Positions 1 to 7,985 of a DNA stretch of 58,925 nt are shown here, piece after piece. Each line of letters opens with the position of its first letter. Within the stretch, counting starts at the first letter, position 1. Position numbers and translations under genes: made by a program. Source of the DNA: an uncultured bacterium (GTDB taxonomy: Bacteria > Hydrogenedentota > Hydrogenedentia > Hydrogenedentales > Hydrogenedentaceae); contig CAKZKR010000003.1 in assembly GCA_937124615.1 (NCBI GenBank), positions 1-58,925 of the forward strand, written 5' to 3'. The notes below the pieces were generated by a model. It ran no database searches. It saw only the letters and a program-made list of their open reading frames with translations, and had not been told where the DNA came from.

Positions 1-1069
1 TAAAGCGTTGGATACGATAATAGAAATCTTCTCGTATTTTTCCTTCTTGAACAAGTTGGTTCAGATCTCTATTGGTTGCAAATACGAATCGGATATTCGC
101 ATCTATTTCTTTGTTATCCCCTACTTTCGTGTATTTCTTGTTTTCAAGGAAACGGAGAAGTTTAATTTGAATGGGAGGAGGGGCATCTCCTATTTCATCG
201 AAAAATAAAGTTCCATTTTTAGCTTTACCACATGCCCCTTCATAATCATCTATTGCACCTGTAAAGGCTCCCTTTCTGTGTCCAAAAAGTTCACTTTCAA
301 AAATAGTTTCTGTAGTTCCCGCACAGTTGAAGGTGACCATCTCTCCCTCTCTGTTACTGACTTTATGAATCATTTCAGCGAATCGATCTTTACCTGTGCC
401 TGTTTCGCCGAGGAGGAGAATATCGACATTTTTTCCTGCATATTTCCAGGCTTGTTGACATGCTTTAATAAAATCTTCAGATTGTCCAATGAGGTCATAT
501 TCTGCAAATGAGGTGGGTGGAGTGTTTATATCAATTTTCCATTCTTTTGTAATTCTTGGGCTGATTATCGGGAAGTCTGGTTTTGTGAAGTCAATTTGTA
601 TAATTTCGGGTTCCCTGGAGTTGGTGTAATATGCCTCTTTAATATGAATAACTTTTGATGGGATTGTTTTGCTTGCGGAAAAGAGTAACCAACAAGCATG
701 CATGGCCGGTGTGCCGGAGGTTATGGATATAAAGATGTCAAAATCTTTTTTAAACAGGACCTCTTCATTGTCTTTAATGAATTTATTTAATTTTCTTATA
801 ATTTCTTCGTGTTTTGTTGGGTCCTCAATATCTGTGTTATATATCTCAATGGTTTTTTGTGAAAAAAGTTTTTCTAATTCCGCTTTTGTATTTTCTGCGT
901 TTTTAATAAGTTGTTTTGTGCTTAAGATGATTACATGGTCGAAATCACCTTTCTTAACGGCGGAAATTAGTGGTCCGTAAGGCTGACCGCCTGTAGTCGT
1001 TTTTTCTCCTCTTCCGAAAGGATCATTACTTCCTGCGAAACTTATCAGTAGAGATTGTTTACTACCCAT
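1..1069 (-). CDS. RtcR-like sigma-54-dependent regulator with N-terminal CARF-type domain (partial)
   Basis: Only the first 356 residues are in the window; the gene runs off the left edge. Residues 1-190 look like a CARF-type sensor: a Gly/Ser-rich loop (AGSNDPFGRG, 12-21) and the motif TSGTPAMHAC (117-126), which resembles the Thr-Gly-Thr loop of RtcR and of CARF proteins. Residues 193-356 are the AAA+ core of a sigma-54 activator: Walker A GETGTGKD (221-228), the sigma-54-contacting GAFTGA loop (267-272) and Walker B LFFDEIG (288-294). Known RtcR proteins activate RNA-repair operons such as rtcBA after RNA damage. The target genes here would lie outside the window. ATG at 1069 is preferred because the upstream ATG at 1090 hits a stop after four codons. 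Confidence 0.88.
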   Translation of the reverse strand, partial: MGSKQSLLISFAGSNDPFGRGEKTTTGGQPYGPLISAVKKGDFDHVIILSTKQLIKNAENTKAELEKLFSQKTIEIYNTDIEDPTKHEEIIRKLNKFIKDNEEVLFKKDFDIFISITSGTPAMHACWLLFSASKTIPSKVIHIKEAYYTNSREPEIIQIDFTKPDFPIISPRITKEWKIDINTPPTSFAEYDLIGQSEDFIKACQQAWKYAGKNVDILLLGETGTGKDRFAEMIHKVSNREGEMVTFNCAGTTETIFESELFGHRKGAFTGAIDDYEGACGKAKNGTLFFDEIGDAPPPIQIKLLRFLENKKYTKVGDNKEIDANIRFVFATNRDLNQLVQEGKIREDFYYRIQRF

Positions 1070-1149
1070 AAGAGATTATTTACTCCCCATAAGCTACTTT
1101 TTTTTTATTCAACTTTTAATTATATTTTAGGAAAAAAAAATTACCTAAG

Positions 1150-1554
1150 TCAACTTTTTTGAAAAGGAATTTTTTTGTCGGTAAATTGGGCGGGATGGGA
1201 ATCAATAGCGATAATACTGCAGGCGTAGATGGGGTTGAGACCGAGTTTTTGGGCTTGTTGAATAAGTTCTTCGTTTTCGGCGCCGGGGTTGATGTAGAGT
1301 TCGGAGTGTTTTACTTGTGCTATGGAGGGGAGTAAGGTTTTTCCGATTTGTGGGGGGACATATACACTGATGCGGTCGACTGGGGCCGGGATATCTGTAA
1401 TGGATTTATAGCATGAGAGGCCATCTATTTCATAGAGGTTTGGATTGACGGGGGGGTATACTGTCCAGCCTTTGGCGAGGTAGGCTCTAATGGCTTTGTT
1501 ACTGTATTTATTGTGGTCGGCGGAGGCTCCGATTATGGCTACTGTTTTAGATAT
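1150..1554 (-). CDS. CoA-binding domain protein (YccU-like), apparent ATA start
   Basis: This 134-residue protein has the N-terminal Rossmann fingerprint KTVAIIGAS followed by the pattern of small CoA-binding proteins (VYPPVNP, YINPGAENEE). It is in the same frame as clpP and begins directly after the clpP stop. The only codon that could start it before the glycine-rich loop is ATA at 1554-1552, because an in-frame TAA (the clpP stop) lies two codons upstream and there is no in-frame ATG, GTG or TTG. Family members bind CoA or acyl-CoA through this fold, but their cellular role is poorly known. The protein is complete to its TGA. It is probably co-transcribed and coupled with clpP. Confidence 0.75.
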   Translation of the reverse strand: MSKTVAIIGASADHNKYSNKAIRAYLAKGWTVYPPVNPNLYEIDGLSCYKSITDIPAPVDRISVYVPPQIGKTLLPSIAQVKHSELYINPGAENEELIQQAQKLGLNPIYACSIIAIDSHPAQFTDKKIPFQKS

Positions 1555-1557
1555 GGA

Positions 1558-2220
1558 TTACTTTTCTTTTTTGGGTTTGGACCGTTGTAGGACTTCGTCG
1601 ATAAGGCCATAATTTTTGGCTTCTTCGGCGCTGAGGAAAAGGTCGCGGTCGGTATCTTTCCGGATGACTTCGATGGGTTGTCCTGTATGTTTGGCAAGTA
1701 TTTGGTCGATAGTTTCACCTATACGAACGATTTCTTGTGCTTGAATGGCGATGTCGGTTGCTTGTCCACGGACGCCGCCCATAAGTTGATGGAGTAAGAA
1801 TCGGGAATAGGGAAGAGCATAGCGTTTACCGGGTGTGCCTGCGGACATAAGAACTGCGGACATGCTTGCAGCTTGTCCAAGGCAGATGGTGGTTATTTCC
1901 GGGCGGATAAATTGCATGGTATCGTAAATGGCCAATCCTGCGGTTACACTCCCGCCGGGGCTGTTGATGTAGAGGTTAATATCTTTATCGGGGTCTTCCG
2001 CTTCTAAATAGAGTAACTGGGCAATGATGTAGTTTGCTACATAATCATCGATAGGCATTCCTAAAAAGATGATTCGGTCTTCAAGTAATCGGGAATAGAT
2101 GTCGTAGGCTCTTTCACCCCGGCTTGTTTGCTGATAGATTGTTACTGCTTGTGGATTGATTGGGTTTTCTGAATAAGGATTAATAGCATGTTTTATTAAT
2201 TTTTCTATGGGTTCTTGCAT
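1558..2220 (-). CDS. clpP: ATP-dependent Clp protease proteolytic subunit
   Basis: A 220-residue ClpP serine peptidase, the normal family length. The catalytic triad is visible as Ser119 (in QAASMSA), His144 (FLLHQ) and Asp193 ([11 protein letters not shown]), and the NSPGGSV oxyanion segment is at 86-92. ClpP forms a double heptameric chamber and degrades proteins unfolded by ClpX or ClpA. The start at 2220 was chosen over longer in-frame codons because it follows the tig stop by one base and matches the usual N-terminus. The tig-clpP order is the common bacterial arrangement. clpX is not in the expected next position; a CoA-binding gene follows instead. Confidence 0.96.
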   Translation of the reverse strand: MQEPIEKLIKHAINPYSENPINPQAVTIYQQTSRGERAYDIYSRLLEDRIIFLGMPIDDYVANYIIAQLLYLEAEDPDKDINLYINSPGGSVTAGLAIYDTMQFIRPEITTICLGQAASMSAVLMSAGTPGKRYALPYSRFLLHQLMGGVRGQATDIAIQAQEIVRIGETIDQILAKHTGQPIEVIRKDTDRDLFLSAEEAKNYGLIDEVLQRSKPKKEK

Positions 2221-2221
2221 A

Positions 2222-3736
2222 TTATTTCTCTTCATTAGATTTTTCGTATGTTTTTTCCCATTCTTCACGAGAGACTGTTTTAGTCTCGATTTTTGCATTG
2301 TCCAGAATGAGTTTAATAACTTTTTTACGAATTATGGTATCTGTTACATCATCTTTCCCTTGTTCTTGAATATAAGAACGAATTGTGTCTATATCGATTC
2401 CTGTTCTTCCTTGTATGCTTTGTGCTTCGTTCTCATAGTCACTATCGGAGATTTCTATCCCTTCTGCTTCTGCTATCTCATTGGCAAGGGTGTACCACTT
2501 AATGGTTTTTTCTGCTTTTTCTTTTGCATTTTTCTCTAATTCTTCTCTTTGTTTTTCAACCTCTGAAATAGGGATTCTCATTTGTATCATTCTTTGGATT
2601 TGTTCTTCTACCTGGTTTTTTGCTACTTCCTCAATTAACGATTTGGGGATTTCAAATGTACTGCTTTTAATGACTTGTTCTATTGCGGAGGTTTCTAACT
2701 GGAGATGGGTTTGCTCTGTAAATGCTTCTTCCAACTCTTTCTTTATTTTCTGCTTTAGGTCTTCGAGGTTTTCAGCCCCGGCCTGTTTTGCGAATTCATT
2801 GTCTATTGAAGGAAGTTCTTTTCTTTTTATATCTTTAACATTAATTTCAAAGATAGCTTTTTTCCCTGCGAGATTTCGATTTGTATAATCGGATGGGAAT
2901 TCTACTTCACAGGTTTTTGTTTCTCCAATTTTAGCGCCTATAAGTACTTCTTCAAATTTTCCGAAAAATCTTTTTGAACCTACGATGTATGGATAATTGT
3001 TGGCACTTCCTCCGGGGAAACTTTCTCCGTCGATTGTTCCATTAAAATCGATAATTGCCTGGTCCCCGTTTGCAATTTCTGCATCAGGAACGGATTGGTA
3101 GATAGCGAAACGATTTCGTAAGAGTTCCAGTCTTTCTTCAATCATTTTTTCATCGGGTTCAACAGTGATGCGTTCCAGTTCAAGACCACGATATTTTCCT
3201 AATTCACATTTCGGTGCTACTTCGAACGAAACTTGAAAAGATATATCTTTATCTTCTGGCAATTTATCGAGTTCTTCTAATCCGTCAAACTGTGGAGTGG
3301 AGAAAGCCCTTAATTTATTATCTTCCATCAATTTTTTAACAGATTCGGTTATGACTTTGTCAAAAGCCTCTTTTCGTGCTATTTTCCCAAATTTATTTTC
3401 TACCAGCCACATAGGTGCTTTCCCTTTACGGAAACCGGGTAATTCAGCATGCTCTTTGACTTCCTCTAAGTTTTTATTAATTTGCGATTTTGTATTTACT
3501 GCGGGAATGGTAACTTTTACAGAATACAGACAATCCCCTTTATAATCAATTTCAAATTCAGGGTCTTTTTTAAACTTAAACTCTTCTTCGGTGGTTTCAT
3601 GTGTGTGATGATGCTTGTGTTTAGGAGTTTCTTGTGTTGATATTTGTTGTGATGGAGTTTCTGCCGCGGATTGGATATTTTTTTCTGTTTCGGAAGAGAA
3701 GGTATTATTTTCGTTGTTGTTTTTTTGTTCTGTCAT
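2222..3736 (-). CDS. tig: Trigger factor, ribosome-associated chaperone and prolyl isomerase
   Basis: A 504-residue trigger factor, about 70 residues longer than typical. The extra length is an N-terminal low-complexity stretch rich in Asn, Glu, Ser and Thr that contains the His cluster KHKHHHTH. The ribosome-binding domain follows, with the signature GFRKGKAP. A central FKBP-type PPIase domain comes next (begins near [11 protein letters not shown]), then the helical substrate-binding C-terminus. It meets nascent chains at the ribosome exit tunnel. ATG at 3736 is preferred to 3742 because it leaves better spacing to an AGG upstream. It lies one base ahead of clpP. Confidence 0.94.
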   Translation of the reverse strand: MTEQKNNNENNTFSSETEKNIQSAAETPSQQISTQETPKHKHHHTHETTEEEFKFKKDPEFEIDYKGDCLYSVKVTIPAVNTKSQINKNLEEVKEHAELPGFRKGKAPMWLVENKFGKIARKEAFDKVITESVKKLMEDNKLRAFSTPQFDGLEELDKLPEDKDISFQVSFEVAPKCELGKYRGLELERITVEPDEKMIEERLELLRNRFAIYQSVPDAEIANGDQAIIDFNGTIDGESFPGGSANNYPYIVGSKRFFGKFEEVLIGAKIGETKTCEVEFPSDYTNRNLAGKKAIFEINVKDIKRKELPSIDNEFAKQAGAENLEDLKQKIKKELEEAFTEQTHLQLETSAIEQVIKSSTFEIPKSLIEEVAKNQVEEQIQRMIQMRIPISEVEKQREELEKNAKEKAEKTIKWYTLANEIAEAEGIEISDSDYENEAQSIQGRTGIDIDTIRSYIQEQGKDDVTDTIIRKKVIKLILDNAKIETKTVSREEWEKTYEKSNEEK

Positions 3737-3804
3737 GATCATTGACCTATATTTAAGTTGTTTTTTTGTTCTGTAATATTTTTATGCACTTACCAAACAT
3801 AATG

Positions 3805-3886
3805 TGGGCGAGGCGGGAGTTGAACCCGCACACCTTGCGGTACTGGATCCTAAGTCCAGCGCGTCTGCCAATTCCGCCACTCGCCC
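3805..3886 (-). tRNA. tRNA-Leu (anticodon UAG)
   Basis: The minus strand folds as an 82-nt type II tRNA. The acceptor stem GGGCGAG pairs with CTCGCCC and the discriminator is A. There is a D-arm with GGAATTGG, an anticodon arm CTGGA-CTTAGGA-TCCAG with anticodon TAG, a variable arm, and a T-arm with GTTCAAC. The 3' CCA is not encoded. It sits between dxs and tig on the same strand. Confidence 0.97.
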
Positions 3887-3954
3887 CTCATGCTGAATAA
3901 ACATTGGGGTTTATAAGATTATCATAAATCCATATTTTTTTACAACTTTTGAAG

Positions 3955-5892
3955 TTAACAATGATTTTCTGATATGTTATAGGTTTGTAAACTGGGCAGT
4001 GGAAAGGATTGATTTTGTTCGAAAATTTCAAGAATTTTTTTGAACATTTCGTCCACAGTTAGTCCAAACATTTTCAACTGTTCTTCACGCGTTGCATGTT
4101 CACAGAACGAATCCGATATGCCGAATCTATATATCTTTGTATCTTCTGCTAAACAATTATCGTTTAAATATTCGAGTATAGCACTTCCAAAACCGCCAAT
4201 GAGTGTATTTTCCTCGACGGTAAAGATGCGAGGGGTAGAGAGATTTTTCAACACCTGTGTATCCAAAGGTTTTACCCATCGCATATCGATGACTCCTATA
4301 GATACACCCATTTTTTGGAGTTTTTCAGCAACTTTTAAACAGGTATAGGCCTTTGTTCCGATAGAGACAAGATAACCATCTGTTCCTGTTAGTAATATAT
4401 CGGCTCCCCAATAATTTCGTTCCTTAGTAGAGCCTGTAAGTATCGATTGGGCCTTCGGATAACGAATTGCAACAGGTCCTTCCTGTGTAAGGGATATTTC
4501 CAATAGTTTTTCAAGGTCAAAACCATCGCGTGGGACACATATTTTTAATTGGGGTATAAGTCGCAGAAAGGATATGTCGAAAGTTCCCATATGTGTTGGT
4601 CCATCTTCTCCGACAAGTCCGGCACGGTCAATGGCAAAGATAACGGGTAAATTTTGCAAACAAATATCGTGGATTATCTGGTCATAGGCTCGTTGTAGAA
4701 ATGTTGAATAAATTGCAACAACAGGTCGTAATCCTTTACAAGCAAGTCCACCGGCAAGAGTTACCGCATGTTGTTCACATATTCCAACATCAAAAAATCG
4801 TTCAGGAAACTTTTCTGCAAAATGTGTTAGTCCGGTGCCTGCGGGCATTGCAGCAGTGATAGCAACAATTCTTCTATCTTTTTCTGCAAGTTTGCATATT
4901 GCATCGCTAAAACAATCTGTAAAACTTTTGCCTGATTCTTCCTCAGGTATCCCTAATAAAATTCCGTCACCTTCCTCATCAGATTTTGGAATTTTTTTAG
5001 GTTTAATACCATGATATTTTTGGGGGTCTTCTTCTGCTTCTTTAAAACCTTTTCCTTTTTCTGTACGACAGTGAAATAGAACGGGTCCTGTGAAGTGTTT
5101 CAGGTTTTGAAAACATTCGATTAGTAGAGGTAAATCATGTCCATCTGCAGGACCAATATAATTAAAGCCCAATTCCTGAAATAGCGAACCTTTTGTTATA
5201 AAACCCTTTACAGATTTTTCCAGGTCTTGAATGGTACGAGTTACGCGTTCTCCCACAATTCGTTTTACAAAACTGCCGACATCTTCTTTCGCTCTTTTAT
5301 ATGGATATGCCATAATAAGACGATTGAAATATCTTGCCAGAGCACCTGTATTCGGAGCGATTGACATTTCATTGTCGTTTAGTATAACCAGCAGATTTGT
5401 TCCGAGATGTCCTGCGTGACTTAGTGCTTCCATGGCCATCCCCCCGGTCATGGCTCCATCTCCAATAACAGCAATAACATGATTATGTTCCCCTGCTATA
5501 TCGCGAGCAATTGCCATTCCTAATGCTGAAGAAATGGATGTGGAACTATGACCCGTCCCAAAAAAGTCGAGAGGGCTTTCTTCACGACGAGGATAGCCAC
5601 TAATTCCACTTTTTTTTCGTAGTGTGTCGAAGTTGTGGTTCCTGCCTGTAAGTATCTTGTGAGTATATGCCTGATGTCCTACATCCCAAATAAGGATATC
5701 TTTCCCTATATCAAAAACATAATGAAGAGCAATTGTTAATTCGACGACTCCCAGTGGTGAAGCAAGGTGACCTCCATTAATTAAGACTGTAGAAATAATT
5801 TTTTCGCGTATTTCTTTTGCTAATTGCTCTAATTGATCAATGGAAAGACGCTTAATATCTTTTGCGGAGTTAATATTTTCAAGAATGGTCAT
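3955..5892 (-). CDS. dxs: 1-deoxy-D-xylulose-5-phosphate synthase
   Basis: A 645-residue thiamine-diphosphate enzyme that condenses pyruvate and glyceraldehyde 3-phosphate to DXP, the first step of the MEP isoprenoid pathway (also feeding thiamine and pyridoxal). Visible landmarks are His42, His73, the ThDP-binding GDGAMTGG (144-151), the transketolase central domain with GICEQHAVTLAGGLA, and the C-terminal transketolase domain. Length and domain order are normal. The gene stands alone ahead of tRNA-Leu, tig and clpP on the same strand, with a 68-base gap to the tRNA. Confidence 0.97.
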   Translation of the reverse strand: MTILENINSAKDIKRLSIDQLEQLAKEIREKIISTVLINGGHLASPLGVVELTIALHYVFDIGKDILIWDVGHQAYTHKILTGRNHNFDTLRKKSGISGYPRREESPLDFFGTGHSSTSISSALGMAIARDIAGEHNHVIAVIGDGAMTGGMAMEALSHAGHLGTNLLVILNDNEMSIAPNTGALARYFNRLIMAYPYKRAKEDVGSFVKRIVGERVTRTIQDLEKSVKGFITKGSLFQELGFNYIGPADGHDLPLLIECFQNLKHFTGPVLFHCRTEKGKGFKEAEEDPQKYHGIKPKKIPKSDEEGDGILLGIPEEESGKSFTDCFSDAICKLAEKDRRIVAITAAMPAGTGLTHFAEKFPERFFDVGICEQHAVTLAGGLACKGLRPVVAIYSTFLQRAYDQIIHDICLQNLPVIFAIDRAGLVGEDGPTHMGTFDISFLRLIPQLKICVPRDGFDLEKLLEISLTQEGPVAIRYPKAQSILTGSTKERNYWGADILLTGTDGYLVSIGTKAYTCLKVAEKLQKMGVSIGVIDMRWVKPLDTQVLKNLSTPRIFTVEENTLIGGFGSAILEYLNDNCLAEDTKIYRFGISDSFCEHATREEQLKMFGLTVDEMFKKILEIFEQNQSFPLPSLQTYNISENHC

Positions 5893-5987
5893 ATCTGTAG
5901 ATTCCCAAAGAAAAACTTCTTTAATCTTGTTAATATGATAACATAGACATCGATTAAATATCCTGCTGTAAGAATTTTACAAGGTTG

Positions 5988-5996
5988 TGCTATAAT
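5988..5996 (+). promoter_or_regulatory. Extended -10 promoter for the protease-like gene
   Basis: TGCTATAAT is an exact extended -10 element (TG-n-TATAAT) about 60 bases ahead of the coding start at 6056. No good -35 is seen, as is usual for extended -10 promoters. Confidence 0.55.
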
Positions 5997-6055
5997 CAAA
6001 TACAATTTATGTTTGTTTTAATTCGATATTTTAATAGGTGAAATTAGAAAGTATT

Positions 6056-6871
6056 ATGAAATCAATTAAGTTTTACAAAATTTATTTTTTATTGGGTATA
6101 GGATTGATTTTTAATTACAGTGCCTTTTCAGATGAAGTAGCGGAATTAGGGAGGAAGGTTTTCCAGCAATATGGCTCTTCTGTAATTACAGTGCGTGCCA
6201 ATCTGTTGATTACTACATCAGATGGAGAAGAAGAATCGGTGGGGCAATGTACGGCTACTTTAGTTAAACCTTCAGGAATGGCAATATTGGCTCTTTCTGC
6301 ATTGGATCCCTCGATTCTGATAGACCAGGAACTTCGGAATACCATTAATATCCGCATTGCCTCTATAAAGATGATATTAAAAGATGAAAAAGAAATCCCG
6401 TCAGAGGTGCTGTTACAAGATAAAGAACGCGATGTTATGGTTATTCGTGCAAAAGAATCTATTCCGGAGGATTTAGCAAATGTGTCTTTAGAGAAAGAGA
6501 ATATCGCCGTCCCGCAAATTTTGGACCCTTTACTATTGATTATGCAACATGGAAAAGTTGCTCGTCGTTCTCATAGTGCAACAGTGTTGAGAGTGGAAAG
6601 TGTTATTGATAAACCTTTTCTTTTTTATACTTTAAGTCAAAGCCGTTCTTTTGATATTTTAAGTTCTCCTCTGTTTGCGATGGATGGAAAATTTGTGGGT
6701 ATTGGTGCCTTACGTGTGGTGCAGGAATGGAAGGATGAAGTGGAAACCAATTCATTAATTATCATTTTGCCTGCAGAAAAGATTGCCCCACTTGTAAAAG
6801 AGGCGGAGAATCTGAAACAGGGGGAAGGAACAGTCGCAATTGAGACTATTGATAAAAAAGAATCCCATTAA
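6056..6871 (+). CDS. Secreted trypsin-fold (HtrA-like) protein, probably catalytically inactive
   Basis: 271 residues with an N-terminal hydrophobic signal (FLLGIGLIFNYSAFS) ending near AFS-DE. The body resembles the chymotrypsin/HtrA fold. A first barrel carries GQCTATLVKPSGMAILALSALD, where an HtrA would have the catalytic His region. Then ERDVMVIR matches the catalytic Asp strand, and ILSSPLFAMDGKFVGIG matches the Ser loop and following strand. No His is present at the expected place and the Ser loop lacks GNSGGP. By hand alignment this is a protease-like scaffold rather than an active protease. No PDZ domain follows. ATG 6056 is preferred to GTG 6038, which lacks a ribosome site. Confidence 0.6.
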   Translation: MKSIKFYKIYFLLGIGLIFNYSAFSDEVAELGRKVFQQYGSSVITVRANLLITTSDGEEESVGQCTATLVKPSGMAILALSALDPSILIDQELRNTINIRIASIKMILKDEKEIPSEVLLQDKERDVMVIRAKESIPEDLANVSLEKENIAVPQILDPLLLIMQHGKVARRSHSATVLRVESVIDKPFLFYTLSQSRSFDILSSPLFAMDGKFVGIGALRVVQEWKDEVETNSLIIILPAEKIAPLVKEAENLKQGEGTVAIETIDKKESH

Positions 6872-6899
6872 TCTTGAATATTTTAATTTTCTGCGAAAT

Positions 6900-7244
6900 T
6901 TATTCAGAGGATGGAGTATCTTTATCTTTGTTAAACTCGTTAATGACACTGTTTTGTGATAGTTGAATTCCACTTTTGAATGCAGAGCGGCTAATGCAAT
7001 GTGCGGCGACAGGAGCAGTAATCAGAGTAAATATAATAGGTAACATGGCTCGTACTGTTATTTCTGTATCCCAGAAAAAAATGGATAGGGCAATTAACGC
7101 TCCAGAAACACCTAAAGTCCCGCTTTTTGTTCCTGCATGCATTCGGGTGTATACATCTGGAAACCGAAGAATTCCAAAGCCTGCTAATAGCATAAAAAAA
7201 CCACCGATAAATAAAAATATTGTTATGAAAAGGTCTCTTATCAT
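6900..7244 (-). CDS. mrpG: Mrp Na+/H+ antiporter subunit G
   Basis: A 114-residue membrane protein with three hydrophobic segments and the MnhG/PhaG pattern GFGILRFPDVYTRMHAGTKSGTLG. It is the last gene of the mrpABCDEFG operon, and its ATG overlaps the mrpF stop by four bases. In the Mrp complex the small subunits MrpE, F and G are needed for assembly and activity of the sodium/proton exchanger. Confidence 0.93.
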   Translation of the reverse strand: MIRDLFITIFLFIGGFFMLLAGFGILRFPDVYTRMHAGTKSGTLGVSGALIALSIFFWDTEITVRAMLPIIFTLITAPVAAHCISRSAFKSGIQLSQNSVINEFNKDKDTPSSE

Positions 7245-7507
7245 GGTTTTCCTCCCAATCCTAAATAGTATGCAAAGGTTACTGTGCCTAAAAAGGAAAG
7301 AATAGTAATTGTAATTGCATCAATTAAATATGTAGGATTCGATATAGCAATTGAGTATACAGCAATTATTCCGACAATTTGAGTTGTAATTAAATCTAAA
7401 GCGACAACACGGTCTGCTAATGTTGGACCTATAGCAAGCCGTATGAGAGCAAATATTATTCCTAACACGACCATTGTTGTAAATATGATAATGCTTGGTA
7501 ATAACAT
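7241..7507 (-). CDS. mrpF: Mrp Na+/H+ antiporter subunit F
   Basis: An 88-residue protein of three transmembrane helices with the MnhF signature (LIRLAIGPTLADRVVALDLI). It lies between mrpE and mrpG with a 3-base gap and a 4-base overlap, so it is part of one transcript. Confidence 0.93.
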   Translation of the reverse strand: MLLPSIIIFTTMVVLGIIFALIRLAIGPTLADRVVALDLITTQIVGIIAVYSIAISNPTYLIDAITITILSFLGTVTFAYYLGLGGKP

Positions 7508-7510
7508 AAG

Positions 7511-7984
7511 TTATTTAAAAATTTTGTTTAATGGTTTTTCTAACTGTTTTTCTATATCTTTTTTGAGTTTGTCAGGATTGTTTGCAAATAAAGCATGAAT
7601 GTATAAAATTTTGTTATCTTCTGATATATCTACACTGAGTGTCCCAGGGGTTAATGAGATAAAATTTGCAAATAAGGTTATTTCTAAAGGGTTTGTAAAA
7701 CGAAGAGGATATGCAATAATTCCAGGAGTGGCTTTGGGTCGAAAACGAAGGACTTCGATGGCCACTTCAATATTTGATAAAAACAATAACTCAATAAAAC
7801 GGAATGCAAACAAAAAAATCTGCACAATTTTCTTAAAATAATCGGTACTTTCATTGTATATGATAAATAGAATAAAGTACCCTACTACAAAGCCCAATAA
7901 TATATTTGCAAAAGAAAGGGTTCCTGAGATAAAAGCCCAGATTAAACTCAGGAGTATATTTGCTAGAAAAAGGTTTGAATTCAT
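7511..7984 (-). CDS. mrpE: Mrp Na+/H+ antiporter subunit E
   Basis: A 157-residue MnhE-type protein. Two N-terminal helices are followed by a cytoplasmic domain with TPGTLSVDISEDNKILYIHAL, the conserved part of the family. It starts one base after the mrpD stop, consistent with translational coupling. MrpE is a non-catalytic subunit of the hetero-oligomeric antiporter. Confidence 0.92.
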   Translation of the reverse strand: MNSNLFLANILLSLIWAFISGTLSFANILLGFVVGYFILFIIYNESTDYFKKIVQIFLFAFRFIELLFLSNIEVAIEVLRFRPKATPGIIAYPLRFTNPLEITLFANFISLTPGTLSVDISEDNKILYIHALFANNPDKLKKDIEKQLEKPLNKIFK

Positions 7985-7985
7985 G

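Noticed and set aside
7599-7841. Plus-strand frames inside the Mrp operon
   Set aside because: They oppose clear membrane subunits and have no features of their own.
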